From: Actinospica acidithermotolerans
GTDB taxonomy: Bacteria > Actinomycetota > Actinomycetes > Streptomycetales > Catenulisporaceae
Assembly: GCF_018139625.1 (NCBI RefSeq)
Contig: NZ_JAGSOH010000003.1
Location: 115,001-179,000 of the forward strand
Length of the DNA: 64,000 nucleotides
Direction of reading: 5' to 3'
The translations under genes and the position numbers were made by a program. Positions 1-7,814 of this stretch are shown piece after piece. Each line of letters begins with the position of its first letter. Within the stretch, counting starts at the first letter, position 1. A model generated the notes under the pieces. It saw only the letters and a program-made list of their open reading frames with translations, made no database searches and was not told where the DNA came from.

Positions 1-687
1 GCGCACGGCCGGGGCGGCCTGGACCGGGACACGCTGCGCGCGGCCGGGGCCAGCGACCGGGAGGCCCGGATGCGCGCGAACGTGCTGGCGGGGATGGAAC
101 TCGCCGTCCTCGGCTACCTGGGCACGGCGGTGAGCGTCGCCGTCCTCGTACTCGGCCTGACGGCCCCGCCCACCGACTTCACCCTGCCCTGGGCGGTCAT
201 CCCGATCCCGGCCACTGCAGCGGCCTTGGCCTTCACCGCGTGGCTCCGTCCACGTCTGCGGACGGGCAGCCGCCGACAGGAGAGCCTCGCCATGCTCCTT
301 GACTCCGCCCTCGTCATCCGGACCCTGCTGCTGCGACCGCGCAAGTACGGCGTCGCCGTGCTCGGCATGCTCGTCTTCTGGCTCGGCGAGGCGTTCTCGG
401 TCTGGGCCGCGGTCGCGGCGTTCGGATTCCTGATGGACTGGGCCGCGCTCGCCGTCGGCTTCGCCACCGGCATGCTCTTCTCCCGCCGCGTGGGCCCGCT
501 CGCCGGAGCCGGGCTGCTGATGGTCGTGCTGCCGTTCACGCTCTGGCACAGCGGCGCCCCGGTGGCGATGGCCGTCGCCGCGGTGTTCGTCTACCGGGCG
601 CTGAGCCTCTGGCTGCCCTTCCCCTTCGCCCTCGTCTACCTGCCCGAGCTGCGCAGACTGAAGCCGTACCGGACTCAGCGGTCGTAG
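1..687 (+). CDS. C-terminal part of a lysylphosphatidylglycerol-flippase-like (UPF0104) membrane protein
   Basis: The reading frame is open from the first base, so this is the 3' part of a gene starting outside the window. An internal ATG lies at 70, but coding clearly precedes it. The residues are dominated by hydrophobic helices (about five to six) separated by short basic loops. The last segment, YRALSLWLPFPFALVYLPEL, resembles the final helices of the MprF/LPG-synthase transmembrane family, where a conserved Tyr-Arg and Trp-Leu-Pro precede a basic tail. Such proteins sit in the cytoplasmic membrane and flip lipids or act as integral-membrane companions of glycosyltransferases. Its neighbour on the opposite strand (SRAP) says nothing about its role. 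The family assignment is moderate because the N-terminal half is missing. Confidence 0.55.
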   Translation, partial: AHGRGGLDRDTLRAAGASDREARMRANVLAGMELAVLGYLGTAVSVAVLVLGLTAPPTDFTLPWAVIPIPATAAALAFTAWLRPRLRTGSRRQESLAMLLDSALVIRTLLLRPRKYGVAVLGMLVFWLGEAFSVWAAVAAFGFLMDWAALAVGFATGMLFSRRVGPLAGAGLLMVVLPFTLWHSGAPVAMAVAAVFVYRALSLWLPFPFALVYLPELRRLKPYRTQRS

Positions 688-710
688 ACGAGCCGTGGTC
701 GGCGGGGGGC

Positions 711-1472
711 TCATCGGAGCTCGCGCGGCTCCTCGTGATCGCCGGGGACCGGCCGGATCAGGTCGGGTCCGTTGTTGCGCACGTTGTTGACCTCGGTGCT
801 CACCGGGTCGACCTGCATCCCGAGGGTGGCCGGCACCAGCATGGCGCGCAGGTCGTCGGCGTCGCCGGGCTCGGGGGCGAGCCAGGCGTCGTAGCCCTCG
901 GCGGGCACGATCAGCGGGGCGCGGTCGTGAATGCGGCCTACCTCGTCGGTGGCCTGGGTCGTCAAGACGACGCAGGTCCAATGCCAGGCCTCCGGATCGT
1001 CACGGGTTCGCTCCGGATCCCGCCACAGCTCGTAGAGGCCCGCCATCGCCAGGGGCGCGCCGTCCGCGCGGTGGATGAAGTACGGCTGTTTGCGCGCCGC
1101 ACCGCCCTTCTCGCGTGCGGGGGGCTTGTCCCACTCGTAGTAGCCCGATGCCGGCAGGATGCAGCGGCGTTTGGCGAACGCCTGGCGGAACGACGGCTTG
1201 TCCGCCGCGGTCTCGATCCTCGCGTTGATCAGCCGGCTGCCGATCGACGGGTCCTTGGCCCACGACGGCACCAGGCCCCAGTGGAGCACGCGCAGCTGCC
1301 GCTGCCGCGCTCCCGGTCGTTCGCGCGGTTCGCGTGCCATGACGCCCAGGACCGGCTTGGTGGGCGCCACGTTGTAGTCCGGCTCCACCGGAGCGTCCAC
1401 CACGACCCGGTCGACGCCGAACTCCTCGGCCAACTGCTGCGGAGTGTGGACCGCGACGTACCTACCGCACAT
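711..1472 (-). CDS. SRAP-family protein (YedK/HMCES type), abasic-site DNA-protein crosslinker
   Basis: A 253-residue SOS-response-associated peptidase (SRAP) protein. In this family Cys2, exposed after removal of Met1, forms a thiazolidine crosslink with abasic sites in single-stranded DNA. Visible family motifs in order are MCGRY at the N-terminus, YNVAPT near residue 33, LINARIET, CILPASGYYEW, and IHDRAPLI carrying the active-site His. The start was set at 1472 because the frame stays open further upstream, but only MCGR gives the obligatory Cys2. Length matches the family (about 220-260). It stands alone, with about 200 bp on its 5' side before the dehydrogenase operon; no LexA-type box was recognised there. 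The identification is firm. Confidence 0.93.
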   Translation of the reverse strand: MCGRYVAVHTPQQLAEEFGVDRVVVDAPVEPDYNVAPTKPVLGVMAREPRERPGARQRQLRVLHWGLVPSWAKDPSIGSRLINARIETAADKPSFRQAFAKRRCILPASGYYEWDKPPAREKGGAARKQPYFIHRADGAPLAMAGLYELWRDPERTRDDPEAWHWTCVVLTTQATDEVGRIHDRAPLIVPAEGYDAWLAPEPGDADDLRAMLVPATLGMQVDPVSTEVNNVRNNGPDLIRPVPGDHEEPRELR

Positions 1473-1678
1473 GTCTTCGAGCCTACGATCGGCGGCGCGC
1501 CGTCGCCCGTCGGCATCCAGGCCGGAACACGCCGTCGAAGGGGGGCTTGAGGCCTGCCCCAGCAGGTCGCCGGGTTGCGATTGGCTCGGGCACGCCGCCT
1601 CGTTCGGAAAGCGACGGCCGCGCTGCCCGCTCACCCGAACGCCGGGATGAGCGGGCGGCGCCCGTCATACACGGGGTC

Positions 1679-2797
1679 TCAGCCGAGCCGGATCACCGGC
1701 TTGATCGTGCGGCCTTCGTGCATGTCCGCGGCCGCCCGGCCGATCTCATCCAGCGGGTAGTGCCGTACCAGGCGCTCCAGCGGCAGGCGGCCGGCGCGGT
1801 GCAGGGCGACCAGGTGCGGGATGAGGGTCTCCGGGTCGGCGTCGCCGAGGGTGACGCCGATGACGCGCTTGCCGGTCAGCAGGCCCTGGACGTCGAGCGC
1901 CACCTCGGTCCCGGCCGGCGGAGCGCCGACGACCGCGCACGCGCCGCGCGGGGCCAGGGCGTCGACCGCCGTGCGCAGGACCGCCGGGACGGCCGTGGTC
2001 TCGACCGCGTTGTCCGCGCCGCGCCCGCCGGTGGCCTCCAGCAGCGACCGGATCACGTCCTCGGGGCGCAGGCCGGTCGCGTCGATCGTGTGCGTGGCAC
2101 CGAGCTCCCGGGCCAGCTCAAGACGCTCGGGTACGCGGTCGATCGCGACGATCGAGCTCAGCGGCAGCAGGCGCGCTGCCATGACTGCCGCCAGACCGAC
2201 CGCGCCGCTGCCGAAGATCGCGATCGAAGCACCGGGCTCGGGCCGCAGGATGTTCCAGACGCTGCCGAAGCCGGTCTGCACGCCGCAGCCGAGCGGCGCG
2301 AGGACCTCGAGATCCGCGTCCGCGTCCACCTTGACCACGCCGCGCTCGTCGGCCAGCGCGTACTGCGCGAACGACGACTGGCCGAAGAAGTGCCCGCCGA
2401 TCGCGCCGCCGTCGCGCGTGACGGTGGCCGTGCCGTCCGCGCGCACGCCGCTGATCAGGTTGCTCGGCAACCAGGCCGCGCAGTACGCGGGATGCCCGCC
2501 GCGACAGGACTCGCAGCGCCCGCAGGAGGTGAAGCTCAGCAGCACCTTGTCACCGGGCACGACGCGGGTCACGGCGGAGCCGACGCGCTCGACGATCCCC
2601 GCCCCCTCGTGACCGAGGATCCCGGGAAGCTTGAACGGGATGCCGCCGGCCTGGACGCCCAGGTCTGTATGGCAGAGCCCTGCGGCCACGACGCGGACGA
2701 GCACCTCGTCCGGTCGCGGTTCATCGAGCACGACGTCCTGCACGGCGAACGCGGCCCCAGGTCCCTCGACGACCGCGGCTCTGGTCTCGATCGGCAT
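1679..2797 (-). CDS. Zinc-dependent alcohol dehydrogenase, aryl/allyl-alcohol type
   Basis: A 372-residue medium-chain dehydrogenase. The catalytic-zinc Cys is in AAGLCHTDL (about residue 42), followed by GHEGAGIVERVG. The structural-zinc cysteines are in CGRCESCRGGHPAYC (about residues 92-106). The nucleotide-binding loop is IFGSGAVGLAAV, followed by an acidic residue in AIDRVPERL, which suggests NAD rather than NADP. The overall pattern, including VLLSFTSCGRCESC and GAIGGHFFGQSSFA, is that of aryl-alcohol (benzyl-alcohol/XylB-type) dehydrogenases. It is the second gene of an operon with the aldehyde dehydrogenase, 17 bp downstream of it, so the pair probably converts an alcohol to an acid through an aldehyde. 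The exact substrate cannot be read from the sequence. The open frame runs on upstream antisense to nothing real; the start at 2797 begins MPIETRAAVV, the normal N-terminus. Confidence 0.9.
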   Translation of the reverse strand: MPIETRAAVVEGPGAAFAVQDVVLDEPRPDEVLVRVVAAGLCHTDLGVQAGGIPFKLPGILGHEGAGIVERVGSAVTRVVPGDKVLLSFTSCGRCESCRGGHPAYCAAWLPSNLISGVRADGTATVTRDGGAIGGHFFGQSSFAQYALADERGVVKVDADADLEVLAPLGCGVQTGFGSVWNILRPEPGASIAIFGSGAVGLAAVMAARLLPLSSIVAIDRVPERLELARELGATHTIDATGLRPEDVIRSLLEATGGRGADNAVETTAVPAVLRTAVDALAPRGACAVVGAPPAGTEVALDVQGLLTGKRVIGVTLGDADPETLIPHLVALHRAGRLPLERLVRHYPLDEIGRAAADMHEGRTIKPVIRLG

Positions 2798-2814
2798 GGA
2801 TGGACTCCTCGTCT

Positions 2815-4272
2815 TCAGGCCACGGAGATGAGCACGGACTTGGTCTGCAGGTACTCGTCGAGGCCCTCGGGACCGCCCTCGCGGCCGTAGCCGGACTGGT
2901 TCACGCCGCCGAACGGCAGCGCGGCGTCGAGCAGCGCCCAGCCGTTGACCCAGACGATCCCCGCGCGCAGCCGCTCCGCGACCCGGTGCGCGCGGGCGAT
3001 GTCGGTCGTCTGCAGTCCGGCGGCGAGTCCGTACTGCGTGCCGTTCGCGAGGGCCACGGCCTCGTCCTCGGTGTCGAACGGCTGGACCGTGAGCACCGGG
3101 CCGAAGATCTCGTCCTGCACGAAGGTCGAGTCCTGCGACACGTCGGCCAGGACGGTCGGCGCCGCCCAGAAGCCGGGCCCGTCGTGCACCGGGCCGCCGC
3201 CGTACACCTTCGCGCCGCCCTGGCCGGCCTTGTCCAGGAAGGCCCGGACCTTGGCGAGGTGCCGGGGTCCGGCCATCGGGCCGATGACGGTGCCCTCGTC
3301 GAAGGGGTCGCCGACCGGGACGTGGCCGATCGCGCCCGCCAGCGCCGCGACGACCTCGTCGTACACGGGACGCTGCACGAGCAGTCGCGATCCGGCCATG
3401 CAGAACTGGCCGGTGTTGAAGACGAAGCCCGAGATCGCGGTGTTGATCGCGGCTTCGAGGTCGGCGTCCGCGAACATGATGTTCGCGCTCTTGCCGCCGA
3501 GCTCGACCGTCACATGCTTGAGCGTCTCGGCCGCGGCCGCCGCGATCCCGCGGCCCACCGCGGTCGAACCGGTGAACGCGATCTTGTCCACCCGCGGATC
3601 GCGCACCAGCGTCTCGCCCACCGAACCGTCGCCCGGCAGCACGTTGAACACGCCGTCCGGGACCCCCGCCTCGTGCAGCACCTCGGCGATCCGCAACGCG
3701 GTCAGCGGAGTCTCCTCGGCGGGCTTGTGGATCACGGTGTTCCCCGCGGCGAGCGCGGGCGCGATCTTGATCGAGGACAGGATGAGCGGGAAGTTGAACG
3801 GCGTGATCGCCGCGACCACGCCGATCGGCTCGCGGCGCGTGTAGGCGAAGGTCGGGCGCCCCGTCCGCCTGACCGAGCCCTCGATCCCGGCCGCCAAGGC
3901 GCCGTAGTAGTCGATCTGGTCGATCGTCGTGGCCACATCCACCATGCGCGTGAACATGATCGGCTTGCCGGTGTCGAGCGACTCGAGCCTGGCCAGCTCC
4001 TCGGCCTGTCCGCGCAGGATCTCCGCCGCCCGAAGCAGGATCCTGCCCCGCTCGCGCGGCGCAAGCCCAGACCACGAGCCGTCGTCGAACGCCCGCCGCG
4101 CGGCGGCCAGCGCGAGCTGCGTCTCGGCCGGTCCGGCCTGGGCGACCGAGGCCACGGCCGCCCCGGTCGCCGGATCCAGGATCTCGCGCACTCCGTCGGC
4201 GGCGACCCACGCCCCGCCGATGAACAGCTCACCCGGCGGCAAGCCGATGTCGTCCTTGATGGTGGGGGGCAT
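2815..4272 (-). CDS. NAD(P)-dependent aldehyde dehydrogenase
   Basis: A 485-residue ALDH-superfamily enzyme of normal length, beginning MPPTIKDDIGLPPGELFIGG. Visible signatures are TPFNFPLILSSIKIAPALAA (substrate/cofactor entrance), TGSTAVGRGIAAAAAE (cofactor loop), VTVELGGKSANI (general-base Glu) and NTGQFCMAGSRL (nucleophilic Cys), then EIFGPVLTV near the C-terminus. It oxidises an aldehyde to the acid in the cytoplasm. It is the first gene of a two-gene operon with the zinc alcohol dehydrogenase, so the aldehyde is probably that enzyme's product. A cluster of CATCCGG repeats sits about 100-140 bp upstream and is the likely control site. Betaine-aldehyde-type annotation is possible but the substrate is unresolved. 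Confidence 0.92.
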   Translation of the reverse strand: MPPTIKDDIGLPPGELFIGGAWVAADGVREILDPATGAAVASVAQAGPAETQLALAAARRAFDDGSWSGLAPRERGRILLRAAEILRGQAEELARLESLDTGKPIMFTRMVDVATTIDQIDYYGALAAGIEGSVRRTGRPTFAYTRREPIGVVAAITPFNFPLILSSIKIAPALAAGNTVIHKPAEETPLTALRIAEVLHEAGVPDGVFNVLPGDGSVGETLVRDPRVDKIAFTGSTAVGRGIAAAAAETLKHVTVELGGKSANIMFADADLEAAINTAISGFVFNTGQFCMAGSRLLVQRPVYDEVVAALAGAIGHVPVGDPFDEGTVIGPMAGPRHLAKVRAFLDKAGQGGAKVYGGGPVHDGPGFWAAPTVLADVSQDSTFVQDEIFGPVLTVQPFDTEDEAVALANGTQYGLAAGLQTTDIARAHRVAERLRAGIVWVNGWALLDAALPFGGVNQSGYGREGGPEGLDEYLQTKSVLISVA

Positions 4273-4370
4273 GGTGCGGTCTCCTCGTCCTCGAGGGGCG
4301 GCGACGCGGGGGCCCCGCGCGTGGAGCCGACATTAGGCAGCTATCCGACTGCCGTCAAGAGTATGCACTG

Positions 4371-4413
4371 CATCCGGCGCGAACATCCGGATGGCGCTGC
4401 ATCCGGATGGCGC
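4371..4413. promoter_or_regulatory. CATCCGG repeat cluster upstream of the dehydrogenase operon
   Basis: The 10-bp perfect palindrome CATCCGGATG occurs at 4384-4393 and again at 4400-4409, spaced 16 bp, and a half copy CATCCGG starts at 4371. The full copies sit in a repeated block ending GGCGC. The cluster lies 99-141 bp upstream of the aldehyde dehydrogenase start and is unlike the surrounding DNA. This is the form expected of a tandem operator, but no regulator gene is adjacent, so function is inferred from position and symmetry only. Confidence 0.45.
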
Positions 4414-4547
4414 GGCCCGAGACCCCGCCACGTTTCGACAGACGGCAGCACGAGCGAAGGGGATAACCGCTGTGCGGCGAGCGGGTTAGCGGCTATCGTG
4501 AGGTGCACGTAGAAGATGGCTTATTCACTTTCAGCTACGGGGGCGGA

Positions 4548-5090
4548 ATGTACCGGCGAACTGCGGGCGGCGGAGCGGGCGGCCGATTTCCCGGTATGGC
4601 GCCGCGTCTCGCGGGCTTTACCGGGCCGGTGGTGGTCGCGGCGGATGTGCCGGAGGGCCTGATCGCTCTGCCCGGGTTCCAGGAGGCCGACGGGCGGCCC
4701 TGGTCTGTGCAGGTGCGGTATCGCGATCCCGGCGATGCGCGGCGGCGCGTGGTCGTGCGCACGACACGCGGCGCTCTGGACTGGACGCCAGTGATCGGCA
4801 CCGTGGAGAACGTGTACACGGTGATGGCCAACTGCGAGGCGAGGCCGGTCGAGCCGGTACTCGAGCACGCGACGCTGGTGGAGGTCGACGACGCTGGTGC
4901 TGTACCAGGCGTGCGGATCGACTGCCGTGACGGTGACTGCGCGGTGGCGTTCGATTGGCAGGGCCAGCACGTCTATGTCGTCGGGGTTCGGGAACTCGTG
5001 GACGGACTGCGACTGCGTAGCGGCGCCGTAGCCGACTTCGAGGCCTACGACGCCGCGCATCTCGCCAGGTACGGCCCGGGGGCTCAGTAG
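4548..5090 (+). CDS. Uncharacterised protein
   Basis: I do not recognise this gene. From the ATG at 4548, preceded by a G-rich stretch that could serve as ribosome binding site, it gives 180 residues; a GTG at 4503 in the same frame is an alternative start. Codon use matches neighbouring genes. The protein looks soluble: a glycine/arginine-rich first 20 residues, then a beta-rich region with WSVQVRYRDPGDARRRVVV and later DCRDGDCAVAFDWQGQHVYVVG, with no signal peptide or membrane helix. Its stop codon overlaps the stop of the convergent secreted-protein gene by a few bases. No function is proposed. Confidence 0.6.
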   Translation: MYRRTAGGGAGGRFPGMAPRLAGFTGPVVVAADVPEGLIALPGFQEADGRPWSVQVRYRDPGDARRRVVVRTTRGALDWTPVIGTVENVYTVMANCEARPVEPVLEHATLVEVDDAGAVPGVRIDCRDGDCAVAFDWQGQHVYVVGVRELVDGLRLRSGAVADFEAYDAAHLARYGPGAQ

Positions 5091-5689
5091 AGGTTCGTCG
5101 AGGCGCTGACGTTCGCGGCCTCGCAGGTGGTGCCGTTGTCCAGGAACGCGGCGCCGCTGGTGACCTCGGCCCACGAGTAGCCGGTGACGGAGTGGTGGGT
5201 CTCCCATGTCGTGTACCACTGGTGGTCGCTGGCGAGGTAGTCGCCCCAGCTCTCGTTGCCCACACCGGCGTTGTCGGTGACGGACACATTCCAGCTGAAG
5301 AGCCAGGCGCCGTCGTCGACGGTGAAGCCGGTGTAGACGTTCGCGGCCTTGCCGCCGATGGCGGTGTAGTCCATGGTGGCGGTGCCACAGTTGCCGGGGA
5401 CGGTCGTGTTCGGCACGACCGCGCTGTTCGCGCCCTTGGCGACCGCGTACTGGTGGCCGTCGGGCGCGGTCTTGACCAAGTATCCGTGTGCTCGTGCGAC
5501 TGTGGCATTGAAGCCGACGACGTGCATCTGCACCGTGACCCGCACGGTGTGCGGCGCCGCGGCGGCGCTGGCGGTGCCCGCAGTGGCGGCGGTGAGGCCC
5601 ACCAGCGCAATGACGGCGGCGGACAGCGCGAGCACGCGCCGGCCACTGCCTGATGTGAGTTTGCGCAGGACGGAACCGAACGATCTCAT
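5084..5689 (-). CDS. Small secreted protein of unknown function
   Basis: A 201-residue protein with a clear Sec signal peptide: a basic N-terminus (MRSFGSVLRKL), a hydrophobic core and a cleavage site near TASAAAAPHTV, around residue 37. The start at 5689 was chosen because GGAGGGG lies a few bases upstream and the signal peptide begins there; the frame is open for 36 further codons but these have no such features. The mature part is about 165 residues, rich in aromatic, Asn and Thr residues (WLFSWNVSVTDNAGVGNESW), with Cys residues in GNCGTATMDY and TTCEAANV that could form a disulfide. This looks like a compact beta-sheet extracellular protein. No enzyme motif is seen. It converges with the unknown gene at 4548. 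Confidence 0.75.
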   Translation of the reverse strand: MRSFGSVLRKLTSGSGRRVLALSAAVIALVGLTAATAGTASAAAAPHTVRVTVQMHVVGFNATVARAHGYLVKTAPDGHQYAVAKGANSAVVPNTTVPGNCGTATMDYTAIGGKAANVYTGFTVDDGAWLFSWNVSVTDNAGVGNESWGDYLASDHQWYTTWETHHSVTGYSWAEVTSGAAFLDNGTTCEAANVSASTNLY

Positions 5690-5880
5690 CTGACCCCTCC
5701 GGATGATTCGGATGTGCCGTGCGAAGTTGCGGTAAACGGGGAATCGCTCTCTTCCGCCCCCGTCCGAGCAGAGTAGAGCCCTTATTCGCTCGCCCACAAC
5801 TGCTTTACGGTCGCGGCGGCATCCTCGCGGGATCAGGCGGCCGGAACTCCGGCCATGCGGGCTGCCCGGACGGCCGGGGC

Positions 5881-6030
5881 ACGGTCGACTGCATCAAGGC
5901 CTTATCCGAGACCGACCTGACTGAGGACCTCAAGCGCATCCAGGTCCCAACTCTGCTCATCCACGGCGACGACGATCAGATCGTTCCGCTCATCGCGTCG
6001 GCCGAGAAGGCGGTCAAGCTCCTGGCATGA
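5881..6030 (+). pseudogene. Fragment of an alpha/beta-hydrolase (non-haem chloroperoxidase type)
   Basis: About 50 codons ending in a stop encode a recognisable internal piece of a chloroperoxidase-like alpha/beta-hydrolase: DCIKALSETDLTEDLKRIQV followed by PTLLIHGDDDQIVPL. In intact relatives this segment carries the catalytic Asp (within the GDDDQIVP region) and is followed by about 50 residues ending in a catalytic His. Here the frame stops shortly after and no His region follows; the nucleophile-elbow half is also absent upstream. It is therefore a remnant. The frame extends further upstream to 5719, but that part does not resemble the family. Confidence 0.55.
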
Positions 6031-6113
6031 CCGACGAAGTCGCCGAGCGCATCGCCACACTCGGCGCCGTGGGTCGGGGAACCTCCAGCGCTTTGGTAGC
6101 CGAGCGGACGTGG
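6027..6113 (+). pseudogene. Fragment of a Dps/ferritin-like protein
   Basis: Overlapping the stop of the hydrolase fragment, another frame reads TDEVAERIATLG, then GTSSALVAERTW. Both stretches resemble the region of Dps-type DNA-protection ferritins that follows the second metal-binding helix, where a TDEVAERIATLGG-like motif precedes a Gly-Thr and an Arg-Thr-Trp. Only about 29 codons fit; the metal-ligand helices are missing on both sides. It is a remnant of a gene joined end to end with another remnant, which implies deletion. The identification rests on memory of the motif and is moderate. Confidence 0.4.
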
Positions 6114-6122
6114 GAGCCCGGA

Positions 6123-6719
6123 TCATCCTCGCCCGGCGTGATCTGCCGCGGCATCGAACAGCTCGATCGCGGTCGCGGCGGCATGCTCAAGAAGCGCGTC
6201 GGCCGCGGCCCGGTCTGCCAGTGCCCTGGAGATCTGGATGCTGCCGGCCATCATCGCGAACGCCGTCGTTACGGCAGTGCGCGAGGCCGCGGGGTCGCCG
6301 GGCGTCAGACGCTGCGCGAGCGCATCGATGAGCCCACTGAGCCCAGCGGTGTAGGTCTGCCTCGTAGCGTCGGTGCAGCGGCCGATCTCGTCGAGCAATG
6401 CGGCGGACGGGCAGCCGCCGACATGGTCGTCGCGGTGCGCGGCGGACAAATAGCCCCGTACGAACTCCTCGATACCGGCGCGGCCGGCGGGCAGGGCGTC
6501 GACGACTTGCTGCTGCTGGGCGAGCTGGTCTGCTACGGCGTTCGCCACCAGGTCGTCCTTCGAGGCGAAGTGCTTGTAGAAGGCCCCGTTGGTCAGGCCC
6601 GCGTCCGCCATGAGCCCGGCGATGCCGGTGCCGTCGATCCCGTCAGCCTTGAACAGGCGGCCGGCCGAGTCGAGGATCTTCCGCCGCGTCTCGTCCTTGT
6701 GCTCCTTGGAGCGCCTCAC
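6123..6719 (-). CDS. TetR-family transcriptional repressor
   Basis: A 198-residue TetR/AcrR regulator. The N-terminal HTH covers about residues 9-55: TRRKILDSAGRLFKADGIDG, then IAGLMADAGLTNGAFYKHFASKDDLV, a standard TetR recognition helix. The C-terminal ligand domain contains GCPSAALLDEIGRC, seen in the YcdC/TetR_C subgroup. It is divergent from the alpha/beta-hydrolase gene at 6829, with only 109 bp between the two starts. An AT-rich inverted repeat in that gap overlaps the probable promoter, so it most likely represses the hydrolase and itself. The inducer is unknown; a lipophilic ester substrate of the neighbouring hydrolase would be one guess. Confidence 0.9.
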   Translation of the reverse strand: MRRSKEHKDETRRKILDSAGRLFKADGIDGTGIAGLMADAGLTNGAFYKHFASKDDLVANAVADQLAQQQQVVDALPAGRAGIEEFVRGYLSAAHRDDHVGGCPSAALLDEIGRCTDATRQTYTAGLSGLIDALAQRLTPGDPAASRTAVTTAFAMMAGSIQISRALADRAAADALLEHAAATAIELFDAAADHAGRG

Positions 6720-6746
6720 ATGTCCTCCCGTGCCAACCGGTCTGGG

Positions 6747-6788
6747 TTGCGTACCGGGAACCAGTCTAATAGATTACAGTCATAATCT
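6747..6788 (+). promoter_or_regulatory. Promoter with overlapping TetR operator between the divergent genes
   Basis: A -35-like TTGCGT (6747-6752) and a -10-like TAGATT (6770-6775) are 17 bp apart and read towards the hydrolase gene. The perfect inverted repeat AGATTA - 6 bp - TAATCT (6771-6788) overlaps the -10. This AT-rich dyad stands out in GC-rich DNA and lies exactly where a divergent TetR repressor should bind. Binding is inferred, not shown. Confidence 0.6.
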
Positions 6789-6828
6789 AAATCAGTCCGT
6801 CAACGCCCCTCCGAAGGAGAGACCCATC

Positions 6829-7662
6829 ATGGACAGCTACGCCACCGTCAAGACGCAGACCGTCGAGGCCGACAACGGCATCACGTACGCCTACCGCGAC
6901 CTCGGCGAGGACAGCGCCGCGCAGCCGCTGGTGCTGCTCCAGCATTTCCGCGGCAACCTCGACAACTGGGACCCCGCGCTCGTCGACACCCTCGCCGCCG
7001 GCCGCCGGGTCATCACGTTCGACAACCGCGGCGTGGGTGCCACCACCGGCACCGCCCCGAACACCGTGGCCGCGATGGCCGAAGACGCCATCGCGTTCAT
7101 CACCGCGCTCGGCCTGACCACCGTCGACCTGCTCGGCTTCTCCCTCGGCAGCTTCGTCGCCCAGGAGATCGCCCTGATCCGCCCGAACCTGGTCCGCCGC
7201 ATCGTGCTCGCCTCCGCGGCACCCCAGGGCGCCTCGGGGATCCACGGCTGGTCGCCGGATGTCGTCGCGGCAGTCGGCGGCCAGACCGCTTCGGCCGAGG
7301 GCTACGTGAGCATCTTCTTCACCAAGCCCGAGAACGCCACCGCCGCCGGACGCGTTTTCGGCACCCGCACCGAGGGCCACGACGCACCCGTCACCTGGCC
7401 CACCGTCACCGCCCAGTACGACGCGATCACCCGCTGGGGCATCCCGAACCACGCCCTACTCCAGCGGGTACAGGGCATCACCCAGCCGGTGTTCGTCGCC
7501 AACGGAGACAGCGACCCGATGATCCTGCCCCGGTACACCCACCTGCTCGCCGGCCTGCTGCCCGACGCCACCACCAAGATCTACCCGGACGCCGCCCACG
7601 GCTTCCTGTTCCAGCACCACGAGCAGTTCGCCGCCGACGTCGCCGCATTCCTCGACCGCTGA
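6829..7662 (+). CDS. Alpha/beta-fold hydrolase
   Basis: A 277-residue alpha/beta-hydrolase. The start at 6829 is supported by GAAGGAGA eight bases upstream. The oxyanion region is LLQHFRGNLDNWDPAL, followed by ITFDNRGVG. The nucleophile elbow is GFSLGS (Ser about residue 105), the acid is probably in NGDSDPMI, and the catalytic His is in DAAHGFLFQHH near the C-terminus. The triad looks intact. Length and motifs fit small esterases, haloperoxidase-like hydrolases and related enzymes; the substrate cannot be told. It is divergent from a TetR repressor and has its own promoter/operator, so it is probably induced by a compound the repressor senses. It is unrelated in detail to the truncated hydrolase at 5881. 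Confidence 0.88.
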   Translation: MDSYATVKTQTVEADNGITYAYRDLGEDSAAQPLVLLQHFRGNLDNWDPALVDTLAAGRRVITFDNRGVGATTGTAPNTVAAMAEDAIAFITALGLTTVDLLGFSLGSFVAQEIALIRPNLVRRIVLASAAPQGASGIHGWSPDVVAAVGGQTASAEGYVSIFFTKPENATAAGRVFGTRTEGHDAPVTWPTVTAQYDAITRWGIPNHALLQRVQGITQPVFVANGDSDPMILPRYTHLLAGLLPDATTKIYPDAAHGFLFQHHEQFAADVAAFLDR

Positions 7663-7747
7663 GCGAAGCCCTCAATCCGAACCGGCCGGAAGGAGCAGCC
7701 TAACCACCCCTGCCAACCGATCAGCGTTCCCTCCGACAGCCGGGCCG

Positions 7748-7770
7748 GCCCGCGCTTCACCCGCGCGGGC
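7748..7770. terminator. Hairpin between convergent genes
   Basis: GCCCGCGC (7748-7755) and GCGCGGGC (7763-7770) are perfect 8-bp complements with a 7-base loop. The hairpin lies between the stop of the hydrolase and the stop of the convergent unknown gene, so it can end transcription from either side. There is no T-run, as is common in actinomycetes. Confidence 0.5.
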
Positions 7771-7814
7771 AGACCGGCGCCGGTGTCCGCGAATCGTTCG
7801 ATACCCCGACACCG

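Noticed and set aside
1473..1634. Upstream extension of the SRAP frame
   Set aside because: SRAP proteins need Cys as residue 2; only the MCGR start at 1472 provides it.
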